From Ectothiorhodospira mobilis (GTDB lineage Bacteria; Pseudomonadota; Gammaproteobacteria; Ectothiorhodospirales; Ectothiorhodospiraceae): a stretch of DNA of 64,000 bases. A program made the position numbers and the translations under genes. A model generated the notes under the pieces. The model was not told the DNA's origin. It saw only the letters and a list, made by a program, of their open reading frames with translations, and did not search any database. Each line of letters begins with the position of its first letter. Position 1 is the stretch's first letter. Shown in pieces: positions 21,265-31,903 of this stretch. Location: assembly GCF_900114895.1 (NCBI RefSeq), contig NZ_FOUO01000004.1, positions 1 through 64,000 of the forward strand, given 5' to 3'.

Positions 21265-22203
21265 TCAGCGCTTCTGCGCCGCCCGGCTCCCCTTGCCCCC
21301 CTTGGGGGTCACACGGATGCGGTCCGGCTGCCCGGGCTGCTTCACCACGGTGTTGGCACCGGGGATGGTGCGCCCGCCGTTGGCCTTGGCGGGCCGCAGG
21401 GGGGTGGTGGGACGCGGGGCCGCCACGGCGGGCCGCTGCGCGGCAGGCTTCTGCACCGGCTTCTGCGCCGGGGTGGCGCTGCGGGCCTGGGTGGTCAGCT
21501 TCTGGGCCTGGGTGGACGGCTTGAAGGCGGTGGCGCCGCGGGGATCCGGTTTCTGTGCCGGGGTGGCGGCCTTGGCGGAGGTGGCCGCCTGGGGCCGGCC
21601 GGCAGCGGGCTTGGCGGCGGCGGTCTGCTGGGGCTTGGCCTCGGGCTTGAACGCCGTGGGACCCCGCGGGTCGGTGGCCTTGGCGGCGGGGGCCGGCTTC
21701 TGTTGCGCGGCGGGCTTGGCGGTGGCGGCCTGCTGGGGCTTGGCCTCCGGCTTGAATGCAGTGGCGCCCCGCGGGTCGGGGGCCTTGGCCGGTTCCGCCT
21801 CGGACGGCCGGGCCCTGCCCGGGATGGCGCGGCGCTGCTCCTCGCGGGAGAGCTCCAGCAGGGCGGAGGCGCGGCGCGGCAGGAAGCGGCTGGAGGGACC
21901 GTTGCCCAGCCGGTCATAGCTGTCCACCAGATGCTCATAGAGTTCGCGGTAGGAATGGGCCATGCCGGTGAACAGGGTGGCGGTCTTCTCGAAGTGGCGG
22001 TTCACCTGGGAGCGGTAGCTCTCCAGCTTGCGCCGCTGGTTCTCCACCTCCGATTCCAGCTCCAGGACGCGGCCGGCGTCCCCCTGCTGGCGGCCGAACC
22101 AGAACCCCAGAAGGCCCGCGCCGATGAATCCTGCGATGGTGAGGATATTCCCTCCCACCATGACCAGATCCCGCATGTTTGCGGCTAATTCTGTTGATGA
22201 CAT
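21265..22203 (-). CDS. ZapG/YhcB-like membrane protein with long Ala/Lys/Pro-rich repeat tail
   Basis: A 312-residue protein. Residues 1-130 resemble the YhcB/ZapG (DUF1043) family, which links division and envelope synthesis: a membrane segment (ILTIAGFIGAGLLGFWFGRQ, about 17-36), a coiled coil (VLELESEVENQRRKLESYRSQVNRHF) and the conserved TATLFTGMAHSYRELYEHL. The second half is a low-complexity Ala/Lys/Pro/Gln tail with three copies of DPRG(A/P)TAFKP, each followed by Ala/Lys/Gln-rich sequence. Typical family members stop at about 130-150 residues. The start at 22203 is supported by an AGGAGA ribosome site. Confidence 0.8.
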   Translation of the reverse strand: MSSTELAANMRDLVMVGGNILTIAGFIGAGLLGFWFGRQQGDAGRVLELESEVENQRRKLESYRSQVNRHFEKTATLFTGMAHSYRELYEHLVDSYDRLGNGPSSRFLPRRASALLELSREEQRRAIPGRARPSEAEPAKAPDPRGATAFKPEAKPQQAATAKPAAQQKPAPAAKATDPRGPTAFKPEAKPQQTAAAKPAAGRPQAATSAKAATPAQKPDPRGATAFKPSTQAQKLTTQARSATPAQKPVQKPAAQRPAVAAPRPTTPLRPAKANGGRTIPGANTVVKQPGQPDRIRVTPKGGKGSRAAQKR

Positions 22204-22454
22204 AGGGTGATCTCCTGCTGCATGTTGGCCGCCGCCGGTCCCGGCGAACGCGGACATGGCGTTACGTGCCCCGCGGCGCCGGGTGACGGCCGCACCTTGT
22301 TGGTTGCTCCACTGCGTCGAGATGGATGCCTTGATGCTATCCCGCATGCGTATTATGCACAATAACGTCCCTGCATGCTGTATGGTCTGGATCAATAACT
22401 GTCTGTTTCTCTGACTGAAACGCTAAGGAATGGGGCGGTGATGCAGGCGGGGGG

Positions 22455-22922
22455 ATGGCGGTGGCAGCGTATCCGGCGGGGCTGAGGGTGGACGTGGGGA
22501 TCTCCCGGGTCCTGCTGGCGGGGTTGTGCGCGTTGCATGTGGGCGCCGCGCTGGCCCTGGGGGTAAGTGCCCTTCCGGCCTGGCTGCGCGCGGTGGGGCT
22601 TGCCCTGGTGGCGGTGAGCCTGGTGCGGGAGTGGCTACGGCATGCGGGGCCGGGGCGTATCACCGCCATCGGCCATGACCCCAGCGGGGGCTGGTGGCTG
22701 GAGAGGGGCGGTCGCCGCCAGGAGGTTGCGGTGCTGCCGGAGACCACCCTGCTCCCGGGGTGTGTGCTGTTGTGCCTGCGGGACGCCCGCGGACGCCACC
22801 GGCGCTGCCCGCTCCTGGCGGATGCCGTTGAGCGCCATGCACTGCGCCGGTTGCGGGGGCGTCTGCGTACGGGCGGCGGTGGGGGGGATCCTGAGGGGGC
22901 CGCCCCGAAGGACCCGGGGTAG
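22455..22922 (+). CDS. YgfX-like (CptA-type) membrane protein
   Basis: A 155-residue protein with two N-terminal hydrophobic segments (LLAGLCALHVGAALALGV and LRAVGLALVAVSLV), then a small soluble domain with GGWWLERGGRRQEVAVLPETTLLPGCVLLCLRD, the pattern of the YgfX family. YgfX is the usual partner of SdhE/YgfY, and sdhE lies tail-to-tail only 3 bp away. The family call is moderately sure; the toxin role proposed for some members is not shown by the sequence. Confidence 0.7.
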   Translation: MAVAAYPAGLRVDVGISRVLLAGLCALHVGAALALGVSALPAWLRAVGLALVAVSLVREWLRHAGPGRITAIGHDPSGGWWLERGGRRQEVAVLPETTLLPGCVLLCLRDARGRHRRCPLLADAVERHALRRLRGRLRTGGGGGDPEGAAPKDPG

Positions 22923-22925
22923 GCC

Positions 22926-23183
22926 TCAGGGGGCGGAGCTACCCCGTACGAAGGCGGAGCGCACCCGCGCCACGATGGGGGCCAGCTCCGCCACCTCCAC
23001 CTCCTCGCCATAGAGCAGCCAGCGCTGCAGGTCGGCGTCCTCCCGCTGCAGCAGGGCCTCCAGGGCCCGGCGCTGGTGGGCATCCAGCCCCGCCCAGTGG
23101 GCGTGGAGGAAGCGCTCCAGCATCAGGTCCAGTTCCTTGGTGCCCCGCCGGCAGCGCCACAATAGGACGGAGGGGGCGTTCAT
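22926..23183 (-). CDS. sdhE: Succinate dehydrogenase flavinylation factor SdhE
   Basis: An 85-residue helical protein that promotes covalent FAD attachment to SdhA. The essential RGxxE motif is present as RGTKELD (residues 13-19), followed by LMLERFLHAHW. It lies 16 bp downstream of sdhB on the same strand, so it is probably the last gene of an sdhCDAB-sdhE operon, a direct functional link. Confidence 0.93.
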   Translation of the reverse strand: MNAPSVLLWRCRRGTKELDLMLERFLHAHWAGLDAHQRRALEALLQREDADLQRWLLYGEEVEVAELAPIVARVRSAFVRGSSAP

Positions 23184-23199
23184 GGCCTGGCTCTTTGCG

Positions 23200-23982
23200 T
23201 CACTTGCGCAGCACCAACTGCTTCTTGATCTCGGCGATGGCCAGACCGGGGTTCAGGCCCTTGGGGCAGGTGCGGGTGCAGTTCATGATGGTGTGGCAGC
23301 GGAAGACCTTGAATGCGTCATCCAGTTCATCCAGTCGTTCACCCGTGGCCTCGTCCCGGGAATCGGCGATCCAGCGGTAGGCCTGCAGCAGGGTGGCGGG
23401 GCCCAGGTAACGGTCCCCGTTCCACCAGTAGCTGGGGCAGCTGGTGGAGCAGCAGGCGCAGAGGATGCACTCGTAGAGCCCGTCCAGTTTGAGCCGGTCC
23501 TCCTTGGACTGCAGCCGTTCCCGGTCCGGCGGCGCCGGGGTCTCGGTCTGCAGCCAGGGCTTGATGGAGGCGTACTGGGCGTAGAAGTGGGTCATCTCCG
23601 GGATCAGGTCCTTGACCACCTCCATGTGGGGCAGGGGGTAGATGCGCACATCCCCCTTGATCTCGGCGATGGGCTTGGTGCAGGCCAGGGTGTTGGTGCC
23701 ATCGATGTTCATGGCGCACGAGCCGCAGATGCCCTCGCGGCAGGAGCGGCGGAAGGCCAGGGTGGGGTCGATCTCCTCCTTGATCTTGATCAGGGCATCC
23801 AGGACCATGGGCCCGCAGCTGTCCATGTCCACCTCGTAGGTGTCGATGCGCGGGTTGTCCTCGGTCTCCGGGTTCCAGCGGTAGATCTTGAAGCGCTTGA
23901 TGTTCTCGCTGGAGGCGCCCTCGGCCTTGAAGGTCATGCCCTCCTTGACGCGGGATTGGATCGGCAGTACGAACTGGGCCAT
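23200..23982 (-). CDS. sdhB: Succinate dehydrogenase iron-sulfur subunit
   Basis: A 260-residue subunit carrying three clusters between FAD and quinone. The [2Fe-2S] site is CREGICGSC with a distal Cys in TLACTK, the [4Fe-4S] site is [13 protein letters not shown], and the [3Fe-4S] site is [17 protein letters not shown]. It follows sdhA by 27 bp. Confidence 0.97.
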   Translation of the reverse strand: MAQFVLPIQSRVKEGMTFKAEGASSENIKRFKIYRWNPETEDNPRIDTYEVDMDSCGPMVLDALIKIKEEIDPTLAFRRSCREGICGSCAMNIDGTNTLACTKPIAEIKGDVRIYPLPHMEVVKDLIPEMTHFYAQYASIKPWLQTETPAPPDRERLQSKEDRLKLDGLYECILCACCSTSCPSYWWNGDRYLGPATLLQAYRWIADSRDEATGERLDELDDAFKVFRCHTIMNCTRTCPKGLNPGLAIAEIKKQLVLRK

Positions 23983-24009
23983 GGTCTTGCGTTCTCCTGA
24001 GTCGGCGGA

Positions 24010-25800
24010 TCAGTAGACCCGCGCCTTGGGCGGGACGACGTCCACATCGTCGCTGAGCGTGTACATGTGCACCGGGCGGTAGTCCAGTTTTACCCGGCCC
24101 TGGTGATCCACCCAGGAGAGGGTGTGCTTCATCCAGTGCTCGTCATCGCGCTCCGGGTGGTCCTCCCGGGCGTGGGCCCCGCGGCTCTCCTCGCGGTTGA
24201 GGGCGGAGCGGATGGTGGCCACGGCGCAGCCCAGCAGGTTCTCCAGTTCCAGGGTCTCCATCAGGTCCAGGTTCCACACCAGGGAGCGGTCGCTCACGTG
24301 GACCTCGGCGAAGGAGTCCATGATCTCGTCCATGCGCTCGCAGCCCTCTTTCAGGGTCTCGCCCGTGCGGAACACGGCGGCGTAACGCTGCATGGTGTGC
24401 TGCATGTCCTTGCGGATGCTGGCGGTGGGACGGTTGCCGTTGGCGTTGCGCAGCCGGTCCAGGCGCTCCAGGGCGGGGTCGGCGGCCCCGTCCGGCAGCG
24501 GCCGCACATCGGCGCCGATGCCGGAGACGATCTCCGCGGCGCGGTGGGCGGCGGCGCGGCCGAAGACCACCAGGTCCAGCAGGGAGTTGGAGCCCAGGCG
24601 GTTGGCGCCGTGCACGGACACGCAGGCCGCCTCGCCGATGGCCATGAGCCCCGGCACCACGCGGTCGGGGTCCCCGTCCTTGAGGGTGAGCACCTCGCCG
24701 TGGTGGTTGGTGGGGATGCCCCCCATGTTGTAGTGCACCGTGGGCAGCACCGGGATGGGTTCGCGGCTGACGTCCACACCGGCGAAGATCTTGGCCGTTT
24801 CGGCGATGCCCGGCAGACGCTCGTGGATCACCTCGGGCCCCAGGTGCTCCAGGTGCAGATGGATATGGTCCTGCTTCGGGCCCACCCCGCGGCCCTCGTT
24901 GATCTCGATGGTCATGGAGCGGGAGACCACGTCCCGGGAGGCCAGGTCCTTGGCGTTGGGGGCGTAGCGTTCCATGAACCGCTCCCCCTTGGCGTTGGTG
25001 AGATAGCCGCCCTCGCCGCGCACCCCCTCGGTGATGAGGCAGCCGGCGCCGTAGATACCGGTGGGGTGGAACTGCACGAACTCCATGTCCTGCAGGGGCA
25101 GGCCGGCGCGCAGCACCATGCCGTTGCCGTCGCCGGTGCAGGTGTGGGCCGAGGTGCAGGAGAAGTAGCTGCGCCCGTAGCCGCCGGTGGCCAGCACCAC
25201 CAGGTGGGCGTTGAAGCGGTGGATGGTCCCCTCCAGCAGGTTCAGGGCCATGACGCCGCGGCAGGTCTCCCCGTCCATGATCAGGTCGGTGGCGAAGTAC
25301 TCCACGAAGAACTCCGCCTGGTGGCGCAGGGCCTGCTGGTAGAGGGTGTGCAGGATGGCGTGGCCGGTGCGGTCGGCGGCGGCGCAGGTGCGCTGGGCGC
25401 GGCCCTCGCCGAAGTGGGTGGTCATGCCGCCGAAGGGCCGCTGGTAGATGCGCCCGTCGTCGGTGCGGGAGAAGGGCACGCCGTAGTGCTCCAGCTCGAT
25501 GATGGCCGGGGCCGCCTCGCGGCACATGTACTCGATGGCGTCCTGGTCACCGAGCCAGTCGGAGCCCTTGACGGTGTCGTACATGTGCCAGCGCCAGTCG
25601 TCCTCGCCCATGTTGCCCAGGGCCGCGGAGATGCCCCCCTGGGCGGCCACGGTGTGGCTGCGGGTGGGGAAAACCTTGGTGACGCAGGCGGTCTTCAGGC
25701 CCTTTTCCGCCATGCCGAAGGTGGCGCGCAGGCCGGCGCCGCCGGCCCCCACCACCACCACGTCGTAGGCATGGTCGATGATCTTGTAGTCGCCCTTCAT
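24010..25800 (-). CDS. sdhA: Succinate dehydrogenase flavoprotein subunit
   Basis: A 596-residue catalytic subunit of complex II. The N-terminal FAD motif is [15 protein letters not shown]. The covalent-FAD histidine lies in [16 protein letters not shown], and substrate-site motifs include [21 protein letters not shown] and [20 protein letters not shown]. The start at 25800 was chosen because a GGAG lies 8 bp upstream; the next in-frame start upstream would overlap sdhD. Confidence 0.97.
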   Translation of the reverse strand: MKGDYKIIDHAYDVVVVGAGGAGLRATFGMAEKGLKTACVTKVFPTRSHTVAAQGGISAALGNMGEDDWRWHMYDTVKGSDWLGDQDAIEYMCREAAPAIIELEHYGVPFSRTDDGRIYQRPFGGMTTHFGEGRAQRTCAAADRTGHAILHTLYQQALRHQAEFFVEYFATDLIMDGETCRGVMALNLLEGTIHRFNAHLVVLATGGYGRSYFSCTSAHTCTGDGNGMVLRAGLPLQDMEFVQFHPTGIYGAGCLITEGVRGEGGYLTNAKGERFMERYAPNAKDLASRDVVSRSMTIEINEGRGVGPKQDHIHLHLEHLGPEVIHERLPGIAETAKIFAGVDVSREPIPVLPTVHYNMGGIPTNHHGEVLTLKDGDPDRVVPGLMAIGEAACVSVHGANRLGSNSLLDLVVFGRAAAHRAAEIVSGIGADVRPLPDGAADPALERLDRLRNANGNRPTASIRKDMQHTMQRYAAVFRTGETLKEGCERMDEIMDSFAEVHVSDRSLVWNLDLMETLELENLLGCAVATIRSALNREESRGAHAREDHPERDDEHWMKHTLSWVDHQGRVKLDYRPVHMYTLSDDVDVVPPKARVY

Positions 25801-25804
25801 CAAA

Positions 25805-26188
25805 TCAGCTCCCGAAAGCAATGCGGAATATGGCGACGATCCCGGTCACCGCCAGCAGGATCAGGGCGAATTTCACGGCGATGAGCGTCGCGAACTTCAG
25901 CCCGGCGTGGTGCACGTAGTCCTCGATGATCACCTGCAGGCCCATGTTGGCGTGGAAGAAGAGGGTGGCCACGGCCAGGATCATCAGGGCCGTGTTCAGC
26001 GGGAAGGCCAGCCAGGCGGTCACGGTGGCGTGATCTGCCCCGGCCAGGGCGGCCAGGCTGAACATGAGCCACAGCATGAGCGGCACCATGGCCACGGAAC
26101 TCAGACGCATGACCCACCAGTGATGGGAACCCTCCCCGGTGGAGCCCCAACCCCGGGCCCGGCCCAGCGGTGAACGCAGACTGCTCAT
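25805..26188 (-). CDS. sdhD: Succinate dehydrogenase membrane anchor subunit SdhD
   Basis: A 127-residue anchor with three membrane helices that, with SdhC, binds heme and quinone. The motif [20 protein letters not shown] in the central helix matches SdhD, including the conserved histidine and tyrosine. It overlaps the end of sdhC by 4 bp, and sdhA follows 4 bp after its stop. Confidence 0.94.
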   Translation of the reverse strand: MSSLRSPLGRARGWGSTGEGSHHWWVMRLSSVAMVPLMLWLMFSLAALAGADHATVTAWLAFPLNTALMILAVATLFFHANMGLQVIIEDYVHHAGLKFATLIAVKFALILLAVTGIVAIFRIAFGS

Positions 26189-26607
26189 GACAGCACCCCC
26201 TTCCAAAGCGATTGGATCAGACCCACACTCCACAGCGCCACGAACCAGAAGGCCAGGGTGAGCAGCAGGGCGATGAACAAGGCGATGCCGCCGCTGCGGT
26301 AGACCGAGCGGATGTCCAGCCCGCAGGCCGTGTCCCAGACCAGGTGACGCACGCCGGTGCACAGGTGATAGAAGATGGATCCGCTGATGCCCACCACCAC
26401 CAACACCCCGAACCAGCTATGCAGCAGGCCCTGGGCCGTGGCGTAGGCCTGCGGTCCGGCGGACACGGCCCAGAGCCAGTAGATCAGGATCACGCTGGCC
26501 ACGCTCAACGCCCCGCCGGTGCCGCGGTGGAACACCGACAGGACGGAGGTGAGCTGTGGGCGGTAGACCTGCAGATGCGGTGAAAGCGGCCGTGGATGCT
26601 TGGGCAT
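26185..26607 (-). CDS. sdhC: Succinate dehydrogenase cytochrome b556 subunit SdhC
   Basis: A 140-residue anchor with three membrane helices. Family motifs are RPLSPHLQVYRPQLTS, FHRGTG and the heme-ligand region HLCTGVRHLVWD. The start MPKHPRPLSPHL at 26607 was preferred; the upstream in-frame sequence is Pro/Arg-rich and looks non-coding. First gene of sdhCDAB-sdhE. Confidence 0.95.
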   Translation of the reverse strand: MPKHPRPLSPHLQVYRPQLTSVLSVFHRGTGGALSVASVILIYWLWAVSAGPQAYATAQGLLHSWFGVLVVVGISGSIFYHLCTGVRHLVWDTACGLDIRSVYRSGGIALFIALLLTLAFWFVALWSVGLIQSLWKGVLS

Positions 26608-26772
26608 GGATCGTGTGCTCCGCTTGGGTGTCCCGCCCCGGGGCGGGTGAACGTCAACGGGGTCCCGGGGCGGCTGCCGGGGGACCATGGGGTGTCTCGG
26701 GTCGGTTGGACCTAGGCGCGCCGGGCCCCGGTGGTACCGGGGTGGCCTGTCGCGGTGCATCAAGCGGTCTTA

Positions 26773-26801
26773 TAGATATCAGGTCTGTCCTTAACCTGCA
26801 A
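26773..26801 (-). promoter_or_regulatory. Candidate sigma-70 promoter of sdhCDAB
   Basis: On the minus strand TTGCAG (26796-26801) and TATCTA (26773-26778) are spaced by 17 bp, in the only A+T-rich part of the 259-bp gap between pgm and sdhC. This leaves a leader of about 160 nt before sdhC. Confidence 0.45.
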
Positions 26802-26866
26802 GGCAAGGCCTTGATTTTACTTTTCATTATAAGGTTTTGCCGGATTGCCCGCCGCGGCCCGGGGGT

Positions 26867-28573
<1,707 letters not shown>

Positions 28574-28621
28574 CTAACTTAGCAAAGACGGCCCGGCCTG
28601 TCCCTGTGCTACCATCCCGCC

Positions 28622-29074
28622 ATGCTGGTCGAAGCCCACACACCCGCCTATCTGGACCCGCTGCCCAGCAGCTTCGCGGCGCTGATGGATCTGTACGAGG
28701 CGAACTACATCCGCCTGCGGCAGCTGTGCCCCGATCCCCGGTCCATCCAGGGCCCCCGCGTCTCCCGCGTCCCGGGGGCCATGGACCTGCATCTCCAGGT
28801 CCTGGAATGCTGCCCCTATACCACCACCCTGTGTCTCACCTACCGCTTCGAGGCCGACGGCGAACGCCCGGCCCGGCGCAGCCCCAACCTGCGGGTGCGC
28901 ATGTACCACGACGCCCGCCAGGCGGAGGTCCTGGGCCGTCATAGCCGCAGCGGCGAGGAACTGAGCCTGGTGGATCATCCCGACTGGAAGACCTTGCAGA
29001 TGCGCTGGCGCTTCAACCGCTTCCTGTACAAGTGGCTGGGCTACTGCCTGCGCCAGGGACACCGCTTCGACTAG
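28622..29074 (+). CDS. DUF1249 (YqiB-like) protein of unknown function
   Basis: A 150-residue soluble protein with the DUF1249 pattern: MDLYEANYIRLRQL near the N-terminus, the central CCPYTTTLCLTYRFE and PNLRVRMYHDARQAEVL, and the C-terminal RWRFNRFLYKWLGYCLRQGH. The family is conserved in gammaproteobacteria (E. coli YqiB) but has no established role. It is divergent from pgm across a 120-bp gap. Confidence 0.82.
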   Translation: MLVEAHTPAYLDPLPSSFAALMDLYEANYIRLRQLCPDPRSIQGPRVSRVPGAMDLHLQVLECCPYTTTLCLTYRFEADGERPARRSPNLRVRMYHDARQAEVLGRHSRSGEELSLVDHPDWKTLQMRWRFNRFLYKWLGYCLRQGHRFD

Positions 29075-29120
29075 GGATCCGCCATGCCACGTTGGCCCGG
29101 GGAGGTATCCCCGGAAGGGG

Positions 29121-29175
29121 TGCACGCCGCAGGGAAGCGGCGCGCAAGCCTCCATGGATGGATGCACGGCGTCCC
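29121..29175 (+). repeat. Dispersed intergenic repeat, copy 1
   Basis: A 55-bp element that starts with a short hairpin (GCCGCAGGGAAGCGGC) and continues through CCTCCATGGATGG to CGGCGTCCC. The reverse complement of 57778-57829 matches it with few differences. It lies in the leader of the second iscR gene, before the candidate promoter. Confidence 0.65.
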
Positions 29176-29259
29176 CTGGAGGGGAGCCTCCCCGGCCCAA
29201 CCCGCCACCAGGACCCGCCACCAGGAACCCCAAGGATCCCTGCGGAATTTTGTGTCTGC

Positions 29260-29292
29260 ATACTTGACTAATCGGATAGGGAATTGTAAAAC
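29260..29292 (+). promoter_or_regulatory. Promoter of the second iscR with an IscR-like half-operator
   Basis: The 25 bp at 29260-29284 begin with a perfect type 1 IscR half-site (ATACTTGACTA); the right half fits poorly. The -35 TTGACT (29264-29269) lies inside it and an A+T-rich -10 region (TGTAAAAC) is at 29285-29292. Confidence 0.55.
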
Positions 29293-29353
29293 GAGTCTAA
29301 ACCCGCCCGGTGAACGGGCCGGGATGCGAGCCGAACACCCCAGGAGGGACATC

Positions 29354-29842
29354 ATGAAACTCTCGACCAAGAGCCGATATGCCGTCACGGCCATGCTGGA
29401 CCTGGCCATCCACGACGAGACCGGGCCCGTGACCCTGGCGGACATCTCCCAGTCCCAGGGGATCTCCCTGTCCTACCTGGAACAACTCTTCGCCAAGCTG
29501 CGCCGGGACGGGTTGGTGGAGGGCGTGCGCGGGCCCGGCGGGGGGTATCGTCTCTCCCGCCCCGCGAATCAGATCAGCGTGGCCCGCATCATTCAGGCGG
29601 TGGATGACAGCGTGCAGATGACCCGCTGTGAGGGCCGGGGGGATTGCCAGCACGGCGAGCGCTGCCTTACCCACGAACTATGGGAGGACCTGAGCCGGCA
29701 GCTGTATGCCTTCCTGGATGGCATGACCCTGGACCAGTTCGCCGACCGTCCCGAGGTGCAGACGGCCGCCCGCAACGAAGTCCGTCACCGGCGTCCGGCA
29801 CGTCCAGCACAGGGGCTCCCACTGGGACGCAACGCCGCCTGA
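29354..29842 (+). CDS. Second IscR-type Rrf2 regulator
   Basis: A 162-residue IscR paralogue. The winged helix is nearly identical in sequence to that of iscR at 6010 ([28 protein letters not shown]; both share [10 protein letters not shown]). The ligands Cys92, Cys98, Cys104 and His107 are all kept, so it should bind a [2Fe-2S] cluster. It is not beside any Fe-S assembly gene. The start at 29354 has an AGGAGG site; longer readings would run through the promoter and repeat. Target genes are unknown. Confidence 0.88.
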   Translation: MKLSTKSRYAVTAMLDLAIHDETGPVTLADISQSQGISLSYLEQLFAKLRRDGLVEGVRGPGGGYRLSRPANQISVARIIQAVDDSVQMTRCEGRGDCQHGERCLTHELWEDLSRQLYAFLDGMTLDQFADRPEVQTAARNEVRHRRPARPAQGLPLGRNAA

Positions 29843-29847
29843 GGAGG

Positions 29848-29876
29848 CGCCCATGGATCCGTCTGGATCCTGGGCG
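29848..29876. terminator. Hairpin between convergent iscR2 and tgpA
   Basis: CGCCCATGGATCC and GGATCCTGGGCG form a stem with a GTCT loop in the 45-bp gap between convergent genes. There is no T-run, so its role as a terminator is uncertain. Confidence 0.4.
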
Positions 29877-29887
29877 GCGATCCCGGA

Positions 29888-31903
29888 TCAACCCGGGCGC
29901 CGGAATTGGCGGTATAGGGCCGCACCCCGTCCCGGAAGCGCCCGCAGGTGCCCGCGCAGGCGGGCAAAGCGGGCGGGATCGGGCTGCGGCCCGTAACGCA
30001 GGCGGTTGTACTCCTCGGCAAAGCCCGCCACCGGACCGGCCAGTTCCGGGCGTTCCCGGGTCACCCTCCGGGCGAAATCCGGCAGGGGTTCGTGGGGTGC
30101 CCGCGGCACCCCGAGCCGGGCCAGGCGGCGGTCGAAACGGGTCTGCAGGCGTCCCAGGGGATCTCTCATCGGCAGACGGTTGCGCCACAGGAAGATGCCG
30201 GCGAACAGGGTCAGCACGAGGCCGGTGGCGACGGCCATCAGCCCCACCAGGGCCCGCCAATCGGTCCCGTCCAGACCCAGACGCGCCAGCAGTTCCCGCT
30301 GGCGCTCCGGGCCGAAGGCCAGCACCCAGCCGTTCCAGTAGTAATTGAGGCTGTCCTGCCACAGGCCCAGCTGCAGACGCAGGTCGCCGAACCAATCGCC
30401 CCCCCGGCGCAGGAATGCCGGCACCGTGGTGTCCCCCGAGAAGGCCGCCCCCACCCCCGACTCGATGCGCTCCGGGGCCACCGCCCCGGTGGGATCCACC
30501 CGCGTCCAGCCCCGCCCCTGTAGCCAGACCTCCGTCCAGGCGTGGGCGTCCGACTGGCGCACCAGCAGGTAGTCCCCCGCCCGGTTGAAGGTCCCGCCCT
30601 GATAGCCGGTGACCACCCGCGCCGGGATCCCGGCGGCGCGCATGAGTACCGTAAAGGCCCCGGCATAGTGCTCGCAGAAGCCCGCTCGGGTCTCGAACAG
30701 GAACTGGTCCACCGCATCCCGGCGCAGCGGGGGCGGGGACAGGGTGTAGCGGAAGGGCGCCTGCCGGAAATGCCCCAGGGCCGCCTGTACTACGGCGGCA
30801 TCGTCGCCCCCGTGGACCCGCCGCCAGGCCCGGGCCAGGGCCCGGGCCCGGGGCGCGGCGTCCCCGGGCAGGTCCAGGGCCGCTTCGCGCCGCGCCCCGG
30901 AGAGCAGGGGCTCCAGGGCCGCGCCGGGGCGCGAACGCACGCTGTAACGGATCACCTGCCGCACCGGCTCCCGGGAGACCAGGTAGCCATCGTCGGTGAG
31001 GCGCGCGTCCCGGGGCGCGGAAACGGGGACATCCAGGGCCAGCAGCCAGCGCTGGCCGTGGGGCTCCAGGCTCACGGTGTGTTCCAGGGTGTCCGCCTGC
31101 GGGGGGATCGCCGGTGGCGCCGGGGGCACCGCACCGGCCCGCCAGGTGCGCCCGTCATAGGCCCAGAACACCGGTCCGCGCCAGTAGCGCTGGGCGGCCC
31201 CGGGTATCTCCCCCGCAAAGGTGACCCGGAAGGCCGGGGCTTCGGACTGCAGCAGGCGGCTCACGGACCCCGGGCGCATGTGATCCGACAGGCCCGTGGT
31301 GGCCGCGGGTTCCTCCTCGGGCATGCTCCACAGGGGGCCCGGGATGCGCGGGAACAGGAAGAACAGGATCACCATCAGCGGCAGGGCCTGGGCCAGCATC
31401 AGCCCCGTGAGGCGGAGGGATTCCCCCCACGGCGGGCCGTTGTCCCCGGCGTTGACCCGCACCAGGGCGGCGGTGGTGGCGAACACCGCCAGCACCATAT
31501 ACAGGGCCAGGGGGATCTCCTGGGAGTAGAAGAAGTTGGTGATGACCACGAAGTAGCCCAGGAAGACCACGAGCATGGCATCCCGGAAGCGCCGCGTCTC
31601 CAGGAACTTCAACCCCGTCATGAGCACCAGCAGGGCCACCCCCGGGTCGCGCCCCGCCAGGGTGCCGTAGCGGGCCAGCACCAGCCCCGTGGCCGCCAGG
31701 GTGAGCCCCCCCAGCAGCCAGCGTCCGGGGGCCGGGACGCGTCCGGCGTGCACCAGCAGCCGCCAGCCCAGGGCCACTCCTGCCAGGGAGAGCACCCAGG
31801 GGGGCTGATGCCACCCGTGGGGTGCCAGGGCGATGAACAGGGCCGCCGCCAGGGCCGGCAGGGCGTGGGGGGGCAGGCGGTCCTCCGGGAGCGGCGCGCT
31901 CAT
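29888..31903 (-). CDS. TgpA-like membrane transglutaminase (DUF3488-transglutaminase-DUF4129)
   Basis: A 671-residue inner-membrane protein. About six N-terminal membrane helices (DUF3488) contain GLKFLETRRFRDAMLVVFLGYF. A periplasmic transglutaminase core follows, with catalytic Cys in RAGFCEHYAGAF, His in SDAHAWTEVW and Asp in RVDPTGAV. A further membrane helix (about 550-575) leads to a cytoplasmic DUF4129-like tail. P. aeruginosa TgpA is essential, but the substrate is not established. It overlaps the DUF58 gene by 4 bp. Confidence 0.9.
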   Translation of the reverse strand: MSAPLPEDRLPPHALPALAAALFIALAPHGWHQPPWVLSLAGVALGWRLLVHAGRVPAPGRWLLGGLTLAATGLVLARYGTLAGRDPGVALLVLMTGLKFLETRRFRDAMLVVFLGYFVVITNFFYSQEIPLALYMVLAVFATTAALVRVNAGDNGPPWGESLRLTGLMLAQALPLMVILFFLFPRIPGPLWSMPEEEPAATTGLSDHMRPGSVSRLLQSEAPAFRVTFAGEIPGAAQRYWRGPVFWAYDGRTWRAGAVPPAPPAIPPQADTLEHTVSLEPHGQRWLLALDVPVSAPRDARLTDDGYLVSREPVRQVIRYSVRSRPGAALEPLLSGARREAALDLPGDAAPRARALARAWRRVHGGDDAAVVQAALGHFRQAPFRYTLSPPPLRRDAVDQFLFETRAGFCEHYAGAFTVLMRAAGIPARVVTGYQGGTFNRAGDYLLVRQSDAHAWTEVWLQGRGWTRVDPTGAVAPERIESGVGAAFSGDTTVPAFLRRGGDWFGDLRLQLGLWQDSLNYYWNGWVLAFGPERQRELLARLGLDGTDWRALVGLMAVATGLVLTLFAGIFLWRNRLPMRDPLGRLQTRFDRRLARLGVPRAPHEPLPDFARRVTRERPELAGPVAGFAEEYNRLRYGPQPDPARFARLRGHLRALPGRGAALYRQFRRPG

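Noticed and set aside
24067-25884. 605-codon open frame antisense to sdhA
   Set aside because: It mirrors sdhA exactly and shows no recognisable domain.
29084-29353. N-terminal extension of the second iscR gene
   Set aside because: The in-frame extension runs through the repeat and the promoter; the family N-terminus MKLSTKSRYAVTAM with AGGAGG before it marks the true start.
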